From Gonatopus flavifemur (Eukaryota; Arthropoda; Insecta; Hymenoptera; Dryinidae), in the NCBI GenBank assembly GCA_018340375.1, contig JAFFJZ010000003.1, positions 6,324,001-6,388,000 of the forward strand: 64,000 bases of DNA. Reading direction: 5' to 3'. Made by a program: the position numbers and the translations under genes. The stretch's first letter is position 1. Each line of letters begins with the position of its first letter. The notes under the pieces are model-generated. The model did not search any database and was not told the DNA's origin. It saw only the letters and a list, made by a program, of their open reading frames with translations. Below, piece after piece: positions 22,250 through 33,884 of this stretch.

Positions 22250-24294
22250 CTATTTTGCTTTTGCGAAACTGTAGGAGAATCCATCGGGGGTTCTATTGAA
22301 GTTCAATTTCCCGGGAGGATAAATTCTGCGAGGAGTTGGGGTTGTAATTTCATTGTATTCAGGTTTCGCTGGGCTTCGATACTGATATTGATACGCCGTT
22401 CGTGGAGCAAACGATCCTATCGAGTTGTATTCTGGTTCAGGAATGGTTTGAGCTGGGGGTTGAGGGCGAGGTTGGAGAGCACGTGGTTCTTGACGATACG
22501 ACGGTATCGAATTGTAAATTGGATCAGCTAATGGTTGAGGAGGACGAGGTTCGGGACGATATCTATACTGAGGACGATATTCATACGCGGATTGAGGTTC
22601 TGCAGTCTCGTATCGATATTCTGCTAACGGACGGTACTGTTGTTGAGCGTGCTGATAAGATGCGGGAGGTTGATAATCCGGTGGATTGTATTGCGGCAAT
22701 GGTACGTATTCCGGTTGTGGAGCAACTGGTGGTGGTGCGGTTGGAATGTGATCACCGGTGGCCTGTAATCAACGATCAATTTTTCTTACAATTGTGTCTA
22801 TGATTCTCAATTGAAAAGAATCATCCTGCACAGGAGGAGATTTTGTGTATTTTCAACACACGTGCATGTCTCAAACGGTGCACTCAAAAGTGTTGACTTG
22901 ATATTGCATATCGTTTCTAACATAGAATTTGTGATTTTGATTCTGAGAAAATATTCTATGCAGCACTTTGCGTTATCGACACACCTTTCTTACCTGAAAA
23001 CCATTTTTCCCAGCGGTATATGTGACGGTATGTCTCTGTCCATTTGGATCGACGTAAGAATACGATCCACGACGATCTCCATTCGCGTCACTCTCTTCCT
23101 TGAATTCAACTCCATCTTCTTGAGAATAGGCTGCTCCAAATGTGCCGTCTCCCGCAAGATAACGATCGTCACTCAAGATCGCTGCATCTTGTGATGATTT
23201 GTGATAATGGGGACCAGGATGGATTTGGCTGGACACCATTACGTACAAACAAAACGAAACCTGAGGGATTAAATAAAAAGAGGTTGTTATACGTCCATGT
23301 ATCTTCCAAGCCTCGAGGTCACATAGAATACACGCAGAAAACACGTTTGCTGACGCGGCAGATCAAGGTATTACATGTAGATTGGGAACTTTTCTTGCTA
23401 ATCTAGCTAAAAATTCGCTGCCACAATTCACTGGATTGCCCAGAGAGTAATAAAACTAACTTTCACAGCCAATTTTTTGCTGGACTGGCAAAATTTTCAG
23501 TATTATATACAATATAACAAACAAATTTTACTTCAGAAGTTTGCATTTTTTGCTGATGGTTTGCTACTATAGCGCCTACAAAGAAATTTGTTGTCCTTGC
23601 GAAAATATTCCCTCCATTAACAAATTCGTTCATGTCCGCAAATAAATGTAGTTGTGTCAATCATTTTCCTTGCTCTTTCAGGTAATTTTTCTTGTAGGCG
23701 CGATAGTCACAGACCTACACGGAGAACAAAAGGTCTGCTAAGAAGGACCATACTTTATAGTGTCTGAGCATCAGAGTCTTGTCCAGATCAAATTCAAACG
23801 TGAAAATATCTCTAAAAGTACCATACTGGCTCGGACTTTCTTAAAGAAGTATACTACTACTTTTGTAGATATTTTCATGTAAATAAAATGATCTGGACAA
23901 GACTGATGCTCGAACACTATAAAGTATGGTACTTCTTAGCAGATCTTTTTTCTCCGTGCAGAGTCTGCTGTCAAAATGAATTTTCTCCCCGTATAGAAAT
24001 GCAGTAACAGGTTATCGATGATTTTCAATATCAGCATGAAAAATTCATGTTTTGTTGTTGAAAGTCAATGAAATCAATGAGAAAAAGCATTCCGTAGTGA
24101 AATGATAATTCATAATACGAGAGAAATAGATACGGCACGATGACTGTGAATTCAAAAAACAGTACGAAATGATCACTTTCCACTTAATTTCTTGTATGAA
24201 AACTCAACACTGCGAAGTTTTATTCCCGAAAGGATATCCCATAGTCAATGGCGAAGTAATGATTTTTGTAAAAACTCACTATTAGAACGCGCAT
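22250..24294 (-). CDS. RR-1 type cuticular protein with chitin-binding domain
   Basis: There are three coding exons: 24294-24280, 23260-22994 and 22762-22250. All joins are phase 0, giving 264 residues. The tiny first exon encodes MRVLI. With the start of exon 2 (VSFCLYVMVSSQ) it forms a secretion signal, the usual arrangement in insect cuticle genes. Exon 2 carries the Rebers-Riddiford core at about residues 70-101: GSYSYVDPNG followed by YTAGKNGFQATGDHIP. The aromatic Tyr and Phe residues of the chitin-binding face are present and the acidic stretch before it is typical of RR-1. The second intron cuts just after NGFQ. Exon 3 is a Pro/Tyr/Gln/Arg-rich tail of repeated YRP and YNS(I/E) words, likely for packing or cross-linking. 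The product would be secreted into soft or flexible cuticle. A TATA box lies 79 bases upstream of the ATG. The long plus-strand frame across exon 3 is a shadow. Confidence 0.93.
23459..23715. repeat. AGCTA/GCAAAT-type repeat in cuticle gene intron 1 (left part)
   Basis: Words AGCCAATTTTTTGCTGG, TTTTTTGCTGATGG and TTTGCTACTATAGCG surround a central TATTATATACAATATAAC, the layout of the family seen at 62965. It is interrupted at 23716 by a foldback element. GAGTCTGCTGTCAAAATG with TTTTCTCCCCGTA (about 23961-23995) looks like its other end. Confidence 0.55.
23716..23960. repeat. 245 bp near-perfect foldback element
   Basis: The left end is TACACGGAGAACAAAAGGTC and the right end TCTCCGTGCA with AGATCTTTTT inside it. 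The arms pair for about 100 bp (CTGCTAAGAAG, CATACTTTATAGTG, GAGCATCAG, CTTGTCCAGATCA), leaving a centre around 23830-23860. It has no coding capacity and lies in intron 1 of the cuticle gene. Confidence 0.8.
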
Positions 24295-24372
24295 CCTGAC
24301 TCTGATATGCAACACAGAGGATGTTGAGCAAGACAATGTGCCGGTATGCTCCAAGTACTCGACAGAGGGGCG

Positions 24373-24379
24373 TTTTATA
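24373..24379 (-). promoter_or_regulatory. TATA box of the cuticular protein gene
   Basis: TATAAAA on the minus strand lies 79 bases before the ATG at 24294. A start about 30 bases downstream would leave a leader of about 50 bases. I did not find a clear initiator. Confidence 0.6.
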
Positions 24380-24785
24380 CGGAGTAAATCGCTTCTACCT
24401 GGGAACTTTGAGAGTCCTTGACGACTGCTTTGTACAATCTGTAGGCAACTGTAGTGAATTGCATGCAGATTGCATCGTCGTTGTCTTCTACCACGCCTTG
24501 GATCCGATTATACCGCAATCCACACCTAACTTGAATCGAACTATAACTTTCTGACATTTCCTTGGAATGAGATTGTTACACGTTTATGCACAGGGTACAC
24601 AAACCCGACGGAAGAGTATGGTAATTGTTGGAAAATGAGTAGAAAGAGGGTTTTATGGAGATGACGTTATTTGAATAATCGTTCTCCCGAGGAAAGTATT
24701 TTTCAGGAATTTAATTATCAAGAAAGAAATCCATGAAAGCTGCGGCAACAAAAAACGTTTGAAATTCATATTTTAAATTTTGATA

Positions 24786-24905
24786 CCCCAGAAAATGATT
24801 CGCTGTTCCGGGTAAACAGGTAGCTGACGTAGCAAATCATTTGTTATGTGAGCGAAAAATTTGTTGTTCCAGAAGAAATTAGATACCCGTGATTTCAGTA
24901 TTAGC
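24786..24905. repeat. GCTGACGTAGCAAAT-type short repeat
   Basis: ATTCGCTGTTCCGGG, TAGCTGACGTAGCAAATC and GAAAAATTTGTTGTTCCAG resemble the GCAAAT repeat family. The copy is short and decayed and its borders are uncertain. Confidence 0.35.
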
Positions 24906-25084
24906 AGTACAAAATAGCTAAAATGAGATTAAACTTACCTTACTCGTTAATGGCAATCTGAACAGGTCTCTGATGCAAAAACATGCTGGTAAAGATCTGT
25001 TGATGTCTTCCTGAATTTTAATGTGTATGACATGTACTTCGGATAACTGAGCAAGCTTTTGGCCAGGTTGCTGGTTGACAAATG

Positions 25085-25262
25085 CACGGGAAAAAACAAT
25101 TTGTTATGGTAGCTAGGAATTAGCTGTGGTAGCTACGTCGTGTATTTCATATTTGACTAGCTCAAAATATTTCTGTAATAGCTAAATTTTAGCTACCATA
25201 ACAATAACTTCTATTACCACAACTAAAAAATAGTTACCAGAGCTAACTCTTAGCTATCCAAA
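25085..25262. repeat. AGCTA-type repeat
   Basis: Ten or so AGCTA/TAGCT words lie in 170 bases, in both orientations (GGTAGCTAGGAATTAGCTG, AAATTTTAGCTACCATAAC). The copy starts after CACGGGAAAAAACAA, close to the ends of other elements in this window. Confidence 0.6.
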
Positions 25263-25267
25263 TGAGT

Positions 25268-25400
25268 GCAAGCTTACAAAACCCTTACACGAGAGTTGTG
25301 ACAACCTTTGGCAAGGTTTGTCAATAACAAAGCAAAAGCGATCAAATGACAGATCTGACAAGCTTATGATAAATTTATATGCTATTGGAGGAGTTTGTCA
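25268..25400 (+). repeat. Dispersed repeat with GACAAG words, copy 2
   Basis: This is the counterpart of 19970-20100: AGCTTACAAAACCCTTACAC, then GACAACCT, GGTTTGTCAATAAC and TGACAAGCTTATG. It lies directly against the AGCTA-type repeat. Confidence 0.45.
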
Positions 25401-25496
25401 GAGTTATTTCATTGTAATTTGAAGTAAGTTTCCTAATAATTCAATCCTAATGAATCCCATTGAAAAGGAAACTTCTGAAGTCCTCTGTAAAAACAT

Positions 25497-25819
25497 AAAC
25501 CGTGTAAATTTACTGAGAAATCCTTCGATAATTCAGGCAGCATTCAATGCCAAGAAAAATTCCGGAAAATTACCCGGTTTTCCGTAATTATATTTATCAA
25601 ATTTTTTGGAAATTCTGCTTCCCCTCATCGGGGGGATTGTTTTCAAAAAAATTTCGGTAAATTCACCGAAATTTAACGGGAAGCGGATAATTTGATCACA
25701 GGCTGTAAAAATATCTGCAAATTTTTTGTGAACTTATCGAATTGTTTGATAGAATTACTTGAAAAATCGGTAAATTATCATAAATCTTCTGGGTAAATTT
25801 ACCGACTTTTTTACAGTGA
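25497..25819. repeat. Element rich in GGTAAATTTACCGA palindromes
   Basis: It starts CCGTGTAAATTTACTGAG and ends TTTTTTACAGTG. Between lie TTCCGGAAAATTACCCGG, TCGGTAAATTCACCG and GGTAAATTTACCGAC. It is a probable non-autonomous element. The transporter 3' UTR may end just to its right. Confidence 0.5.
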
Positions 25820-26880
25820 AATCAGGCGAGACTGAAGTTTTTATTTGATGCTTTTTGTTTTTATTTTGAAGTATATAAATTTAAAAACAATGCATGCAGG
25901 TTATAATAATTATATAAAGTCTGAATGTAAGAATGTTATGTTATTTTTTATACACGAAAAAGATCTGTTACATACATAATATATATTTGATTTATACATA
26001 ATATATACAAACGGTATATGACAAAATTCTTATACAGACTACTATGTACAGTTCGTAGATTCTTTTTGAACACGAATTATTCGGTGAAATTTCGATTTCA
26101 CAAGATTTGTATAGAAAGGACTTTAAATTAAATCAGAGTTACACAATATATCAATGATCGATTCTTCCGCTGTAACACAATCGAAAGATCAATGATTCAA
26201 CAATGCCTTCAATCGAAACGGAAACCTGTGTGCGAGGTACTTGGATTTTCTCAAAGCTTGTAGAAGAAATAACTTCCAGTTTTACAAGAATTGTTCATAT
26301 GGTTGGTCATGTATCCCGTTACTTCAATGCCGTTAATAGTCAATCGAGTGAAATAAATCAAACAAAACTACTACGGAACAAAATCCATGAAATTTTTATC
26401 GACATTTTATGAAGATCTATGAAAACTAGATCTTTTTCTATAAAACAAAATCAATCCGTTTCGACATCACTACAGTCTACTGCCTTCGAATTGACATCGC
26501 TGGTCTATGGATCCATGACACACAGAAGAATCTCTGTGTTGATCTTAAAATGTATGTCCTAGAATTATACGACAGAAAAACGAATAGATACTATATTTTG
26601 GATCGTCGTTTTCTTCCACGCATTTCAATAAAATTACTCTTCATCTTCAATTTAAATTTGTGAAACAGTCATCGCATTCGGATTGGAAGGAACTCTAGAG
26701 TAGGAGAATTTTATACAAAGGATACAAAAGTTGTATGATGTTTTACACCTCTATAACAATTCTATAGAGTTTTGATATAATTTATACATGAATAATTTGA
26801 TATTTGAATGCGACGTTTTGTATGGAGTCAGGATAAATAAATGACGCATGATTTATCAAAATAAACATCTGTCAAAATAC
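25820..26880 (-). other. Likely 3' UTR and flank of the SLC36 gene
   Basis: No coding support. Minus-strand AATAAA-type signals occur at about 25839-25870 (TTTATT on plus), which would give a 3' UTR of about 1 kb. Confidence 0.4.
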
Positions 26881-29800
26881 TTAATTGTATAAATCTATTA
26901 TACCCTTAATGGACGTAACCGAGCCAAATATTAACGCTAAAATCGAGAACAGCAATAGTATACCGTTTTTCCACAGCCTCCATTTGAATGCGCCTAACTG
27001 GCCATCCCAACAAGATATAGTCTCAACGATCGCCGGTATGCTAATGCCGAGAATAGACAAGAATATGGCTCCAACAAAACCGATGAATGGTTCCAACTCT
27101 GGTACTAAAGCAGCGATGACTACTGTGAAATCAAAACAATACTATTAAAATCCATTTTAATTCAAGAGTACAATTAATTGTCCACTGTTGTGGAGTACAT
27201 TGTATTGGGATTTCAAAGTGAATTTCTTTCTATTGATCTCTAAGGGATGAGGACCTTCGTTAAAAACACATTTCAGCGTATGGTTACCGAGTTGCTGCAC
27301 ACGTATTATAATTAGTTTTTCTCCTTGTTGTTATTGAAATTCTGTTCACTCTCAAATCTATAAGAATCACTAAATTTCCAATGAGATTTTTATGGATTTG
27401 ATGAGTTTCTCTAATATATAACCCATTTGATCTTGTAAGATCTCATTCAATTAGATTTTCATGGGGCCATATAAACAGAATTCAAATCCACTCTATTAAA
27501 TTTTTGAATAGGTTCATATACGATATCATTACTTTATATTGATGTCTACTCTGTGAACGACTTTTGGATAAAAAAGAAAGAGTTTTATTTAATTTGTTTT
27601 TTTTAATGTATGGAAACACTGAATGAGATTCTGATTCATTCGAGTGAAAAATTTACACAATGCATAATGGAGTTGTTTGAAAAATTACAAGAAGATGGTC
27701 TGTGGTTTTTTTCTGAATTTTTACCTAGATAAATTATTGATCAGAGGAAAACAATTTCTTTCACCGCGTTCACATGCTCTTAGACATTGAAGTTACATTG
27801 TAGACAAGCGGTTTGACGACACGTAAAAGTGGGTGACACCGTTCAATCGTCTCGAGAACATGTTTGAGTTAGGTCTCGTTGGTTTCATTATGCATGGACG
27901 TGAATAACACGAGCACGTGAGCACGTGATTCATCGTTTCCATTGAACATTCTATCTGTGATGAGTAATTTACGAAACGATAGTACTTGGATTCGGTATTT
28001 AAGAAATCTAAATTCTGTGATTCGAAAGATCTGTTCTTTTATAAATATACGCTCAAGTGCAATGTAAGGGGAGTCAAAAAAGTGTCTTTCAACGTGATAA
28101 AAAAAAGCATTTCATGATTTATTATATTTAATTATTTGTGAAAACAAGAATTACAATACAATTTTTGTATAATTCACGTATGGACTTTTTAAACACCAGA
28201 TTTTACTTGCAATAATACTTTTTTGACTCAGGGTCAAGAGATTTCATTGAACTTCCTAAGAAGTAGGTGAAATTTTCCGAAAGGAGGGAATTAGAGGAGA
28301 TAATTCTTCATCATCATGTTTGATTCATATAATGAGATTTCTTGATAAGAGTAAGTTTTTCTGTGTTTTTTGTTCTTCGGAATCGAGAAAGTCGGAAGAT
28401 TTTCAAGAAAATTGATAAAAGAAAACTTCGTTGATGAAATATGAGTTTATCAGGGTGCCTGTTGCTAGAAAATTTCTTTAGAATTTTCAGACTCTAAAGA
28501 CCCTGTTTATGAAAGGAAAGGAAGAAAGGAAGAACTGAGGGAATTGAATAGAAGTTTGGCACTCTCATGACGAGGTGGCAACTTCGATTAGAAAAGTTTG
28601 TACGTGCTAAAAAAATGTCCAAAGTGGTCACATGAGGACGAGTGACACTGAACCTTCTGGACGCTCTACTGAGACTCCTACTCCGGGAATCCATTCACAT
28701 ATTACATCCATTCTATTATGGTACGTGAGATTTCTATGCTATGGACCTGTGGTGTAACCGATTATCCAAAAGTTTTGCGTCGAAATTTTGGCATGGAAAC
28801 GCTGACCGCAAGCTGAGTGCTACGACTGTTCATAGTTGAGAATAGTTTGAGGTGTTTGGAGGACAGTTTACGACGAAGGTAATTTTGTTACTGTAAAGGG
28901 AATCTGGATAATCTTCGATCGCATGATACGCTGAGAACAAAAGTGTCAGTCAAATTGTTGTCAAGCAAAAACAGGACAGGAACTTTTGAGAGCCAGAATA
29001 GAACGTCAAAAGTTTCGAGTAAAACCGATACACCTATGATTCGGAGCAAAAGAGCAGCCACATGAATCTCTGAACAAAAATGAAATATTGAATTTATCTC
29101 AGATGTCCAGTTTATTCATCATTTGAATCACACATAAATAATTCAGAGCACCAACTCATCGAGAGAAGCATGTCCACTATCAACATGAAAAACTTTTCAC
29201 TTGTTATCCAACTTTATACTTGACAGTTAATTCAGAGAATGAAGCACAGATGAGGAGTTGTTTTTTGTAGGGATATAAATGGAATACTAGTTCGAATGTC
29301 CAACTACAACGTATAGTTGTCCCCTTCTTGTGCCTTGGTTTCCTTTCGAAAAATTCCAATGTAACGTTATGCTACTCATTCTACTAATTTTCCCAAGTTT
29401 CTCAATTTTTTCCCCTTTGAAATCCTGAAACAATTGATATAACAAAAAAAAAGAGAAGAAAGTGCTACCACTCTCTCCATGAGACTTTACTTCATCTTTC
29501 TTTCCTTTTTTGATGTCAAAATGAAGAATTCACTTACTTGTCAATACCGCCATCCAGAATCTCAGCAACACTTCACCGTAAACGGCTTGTTTGTGACCGA
29601 CCCAATCTTTTATGCCATCCCAAACGATTTTCAATGGAATGAAAAACTGTAAACCGTACGTGAACAAAACGGCAAGCGCGATGAGAGTTTTAACAGCTTG
29701 ACCCAATCTGAAAGATACCAAGAAAAAATAAGTTCATGAAGTGTTGTAAAAATTCAGGACATTTTATGAATCATTTGTGAAAACAAATAGTATTTCACAT

Positions 29801-32800
29801 AACACATTCGATTAGGCATTTGAATGAATATTTAGGATATATAATTTGGAACAAGTTTGAAGCAATACGAAAATTTTAGAGAAACATTCCCTAGCGATTC
29901 CAAAATGATCAATTTTTTTGGTTTACTTTCGGTTATTTTTTGGTTTTGTGAAAATTTGGTCAGAAAATGGTTACCCAGATGGGTTTTATCATATAATGAC
30001 CTATTCGTGACCGAACAAACCTGCCACCAAAAGGTTATCAAAAAATGTGGTCCGTTTTTGGAATCTTTTTGAGGTAGACCAACAAGTTACCAAAACCAAG
30101 ATTTTTCACCAAAGTGTAACCAAAAATTTTGGTCGCTTGCCGGTTCATCCAGATTCGCTAGGGTTTCCTGGAATATCTTTACAGCTATTGTAAAAACAAA
30201 AAAGATGAAGAGAAAATAACATTTCAGCACGTTTCTTTTTTCTACTTACATATCTTGAATTGGAATATTTAACGTGATGCTGCCTTGCACGTCATCTCCG
30301 TACTTCAAATAGCCAAAGATTCCCAATGCAGAGTAGAGCGCCACAACAATCGTCATAGTTACATTCAACACGCCAGGGCATCCAATGAAATGCTGTGGTT
30401 TCTGCATACTATTTTCCACTGGCATCACCTTTGGAATATAAAAGATTTCAATATTTTCTTGCACTCATATCATTTATAAAACACGATGTATGAATAAATT
30501 TAAGAATTTTATCGATTGCCTAAGCTCAAATCAGAACAAAATTCATAGTAAAACGGATCATTCTACAGTTCTGCGCCATAACATTGTATACTTCGACCGC
30601 AGAAGGTATTCAAGAAAACTACACGTACACTTTTTATCAATTATTATCCACACGATAATACCTATATTTACTCCATGAACAACTTTCCATCTCTTTCACT
30701 TACCGAACTTGTGAATTATAAAATCTCGAGCAAACGGAAATACCCAATCGTACATGCTTACATAAAACGCTTTCGATCATGATTATATCAAAGTAATAAT
30801 AAATTATTCAATGCGTATCCTGAATCACGTCATTTGGTAATTTTAATTATTTGGTTTTCGTGAAACCCGTATTGAATTATCTCTCCATCGAATTCTTACA
30901 AACATCTCGTTGCAAATTTTCTGTTTCATTTAGTCATTTCTGTTTCTGTCCCAAACAGAATTCATGTTGAATACTTTCGGAACTCTGATAACGTAGGAAG
31001 AATTTTGGGATAAATTCTGCATGGAGTGTCGTTTATATTCTTTGATGTTGTTGAAGTTTGAATCCTTTATTGAAACTCACGAAATTTGATGAATTATCGT
31101 GTTTTATCCTTCGGAATCGACTCTTTGGAACTCAAACACCATTTAAAGAATATACAGCAAGAGTTTAGATCTTCAACAGGTGAGTATTCCGTTATTCGGT
31201 TACTAATTCGTTTCAATAACCGATTCAAACTTCAGCAACATTGTCTTTTTCATTCAAATTCAAAACTAGGATACACACAATTATTTTGAAAAAACATCCC
31301 AGATAGCATGTAACCTTGTCACAAGCTTGCCTGACAATATCCCAGCAAGGCTAAATTACCATCTGGGATTAATCAATCAGGGAAGGAAGTTGAGAAAACA
31401 GGATACAAAATGAAGCAATTATCTCTCAGATATAGGAATTATATAGCTTTGGTCGAATTCGATATTATTGAGATATGGAGGAGGAAATAAAGCGCGTGGA
31501 AGATTGAATGCTCGCCGCAAAGCTCTTCACTCAATATATTCCACAAGTACGATAAACTTATCTTTGAGATTTTCTCTAAGTGCAACGATGAGTAAGATTG
31601 ATTCTTTAAAAACTTGACGGTATGGCAACAGTTAAATATCATTCTTTGATGGATTGATTTCGATCATCTCAAGTAGAAATGCTCTAGTTATTGACGAGTT
31701 TTGTAACTACCCAGATACTGGACACTGGCGAGTACCTCACTAGAACTCTACGAGGCATTTGCAAGCGTCTAGTTTTTGGCTAGTTGAGCGTTACAAAACT
31801 TATCAATCACTAAAGAATTTCTACTAGGGAGATGGAACAAAGTGCTACAGTAAAGACCTGATAATTAATCCTAGGAAATCCGAGGTAATTACTTCCACAA
31901 ATAAAAAGAAAGGAAGCTAGAACAACTTGAAGAACTCGAACTTTTTGAAAGTGCCATCGAAAAACTCATCTAGAAATTGTAGTGGATAAAATACTGTTCG
32001 AAAGTTACTCCTGATTGGATGAAATAATATTCGTACTAATAATAATGATCCTTACCACGCCGATGCCTTCGATGGCAAACAAAACTGTAGAGAAGAACAT
32101 TGGCCACTGAGTTGGATTAGCAACCAATTTCACGCTACTCGCAGGCTTAATATCACTGAATAAATAATACAGAATTATAGAAAATCCAATCATCATGCTG
32201 ATATTAGCAACGATGGAGAACGGCACCAGACATTTCAGACTGCGTACTTGTCCTAGCAGTATTATAATCGGAGCTATGCCGACCATGTACAATCGTATCG
32301 GCACATCTGTATGCGTATGATAGTCAACGACCTACATTTGGACATACAAAAACCCCAGAAGTTAATTAAATTAATTCTCGAATGCAATTTTCAAATATAC
32401 ACAATATATATATATATATACCTGTTTCAATGACGCCGCTATGAAGACGATATAAACGCAAACACCGCCTATGTAAGTCGCACAGAGAGCCGTATTGACA
32501 AGAATTCTACTCGCCGGGGCCAACGGCCTCAGAGGTTTTGGTCCACATGAAAATGCTGTATATACTGTTTCCGCATATGTCATTTGAGGTGTTTTCGTCC
32601 GCCGACAAAGCGCGTGTGACGATCGTACCAGTATATGAATACAATGAGCGCATATGATTCCTATGAATATGGTACCAATTCCCCCAATAAGGAGACCTCC
32701 ATTTTTCACAGCACTCGGCATCGCTAAGATACCGCTGCCCAGAGAAGATTTCAATAAATGAGTCATGGCACCGAAGTCTCTGTAATTATCAAAATAATTT

Positions 32801-33865
32801 CGTTTATGATTATTTATAGGCAATTTTATTCCACTGTTTTTTTTTTCTAAATGAATGAACTTACGAATTTGCATTCGTTTTGTCCCTGTGTTCGAATGGA
32901 TCGTATAGTTCATCTTTTTCGGTAATGGACATGGATGTTATGGTGGTTCTGAAAAAAATAAAAACAAGCATATAGAGTTAATATATCAGTGGACAATTGA
33001 GGGAATTTCGTGCTTTTTTTGTAACAGCGTACTCCAAGTTAGATTGAATTAAAATAATTAATTTAACGTTGCTCCGAGTCTAGAGCCATGCGTATTCGGA
33101 ATGTTCAGAATTGATACTCATCTTATTAAGAATCAGTAGCATTTCCTCACTTCAATGATTCAACAAAGAAATCTCACATGACTGCATCCCCGATTGAATT
33201 TATGGCGTATTTCGCAAACATAATGTTATTCATACAAATGACAGGATGCACGAAAAATTGTATCTTGTGATTTTTCTCCTACAATATTCGATTGTCCATT
33301 CATCATGATTATTATTTTGTTTATATGAAATATATGCGACATCAGGATTCACACAAACGTCATCAATGTACTTCGATTGATTAAATTATTGATAATTATA
33401 GAAGCATCGAATTGACGTCAATTATTGGATTCTTACAATCTATGTGACATGTCTAATTAGATCTAAAAGAGACAGGTTAAACAGCAGTAAATCATATTTT
33501 TATCCGATAATGTCAATATTGTGCAAGGTGTATTTAGAAATTTTTATTATATGCTTGTCAATGAAGAACACTTGTTATTTTATTCAATATGATCAGGTGT
33601 GATGCATGATTGAAAATTAAATTCTAATCGAGTAACAAAAGCCTCCTGTGAGAGTCAATAAAAGAAATTTGTCAATTCTCCTGAACTTCCTGCATTGAGA
33701 GGAAAAGCATGCTCTAAACGCAAGGGAGCACTTCTGTTTTTATTAGAAATTCTCCCTCAAGATTGAACTTCCATCAGTAAAATATGAATCCTTCCGAACT
33801 TACGTGCTGCTAAAATCCTTGACTTGATCACTGCCATATTCAGGATCTTTCTCTGGTTTGCCCAT
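26881..33865 (-). CDS. path: SLC36 proton-coupled amino acid transporter (pathetic-like)
   Basis: There are seven coding exons: 33865-33804, 32948-32865, 32779-32422, 32331-32056, 30428-30250, 29707-29538 and 27122-26881. All have GT..AG borders and joining phases, giving 456 residues, normal for SLC36. The ATG at 33865 opens a hydrophilic N-terminus of about 50 residues containing YDPFEHRDKTNANSDFG. Then comes the first helix with the family signature HLLKSSLGSGILAMP (about 56-70). Further matches are YIGGVCVYIVFIA, KCLVPFSIVAN, AIEGIGVVMPVENSMQKP (split by an intron after GIGV) and the C-terminal LVPELEPFIGFVGA..LSILGISIPAIVE. About eleven hydrophobic segments can be seen. By family it moves small neutral amino acids with protons across lysosomal or plasma membranes and feeds growth signalling. 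The gene symbol rests on resemblance to the Drosophila gene, not on an ortholog test. Confidence 0.93.
27123..29537 (-). other. Last intron of the SLC36 gene
   Basis: 2.4 kb with no ORF, RNA gene or clear repeat. Two overlapping-type E-boxes (GAGCACGTGAGCACGTGATT) lie at about 27910-27930. Confidence 0.5.
29880..30171. repeat. 292 bp element with CCCTAGCGA inverted ends
   Basis: Left AAACATTCCCTAGCGATTC pairs with right GATTCGCTAGGGTTTCCTGG. The interior is built from GGTTA(C)/TAACC words such as TTTGGTTTACTTTCGGTTA and GTTACCAAAACC. It lies in the intron between the fifth and sixth coding exons of the transporter. Frames of about 70 codons on both strands are by-products. Confidence 0.75.
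31296..31369. repeat. 74 bp element with CCCAGAT inverted ends
   Basis: ATCCCAGATAGC at the left is inverted as ACCATCTGGGAT at the right. Inside are GTCACAAGCTTGCCTGACA words resembling the 19970 and 25268 repeats. It lies in a transporter intron. Confidence 0.55.
31671..31825. repeat. 155 bp MITE-like element with 36 bp inverted ends
   Basis: Left AGTAGAAATGCTCTAGTTAT with GAGTTTTGTAAC pairs with right GTTACAAAACTTATC with TTCTACT. There are few mismatches and no coding. It lies in the same transporter intron as the 31296 element. Confidence 0.75.
32404..32421. repeat. (AT)n microsatellite at a splice donor
   Basis: An AT dinucleotide run directly follows the donor of the third coding exon of the transporter, so the intron begins GTATATAT on the minus strand. 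Confidence 0.8.
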
Positions 33866-33884
33866 TTTATCTCTGTAAACAAGG

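Noticed and set aside
22402..22803. 133-codon plus frame across the cuticle gene
   Set aside because: It is the reverse frame of cuticle exon 3 and is open only because the Pro/Tyr-rich codons lack stops on the other strand.
28494..28960. Possible transposase remnant
   Set aside because: The frames gave no DDE-type motif or familiar stretch, so no call was made.
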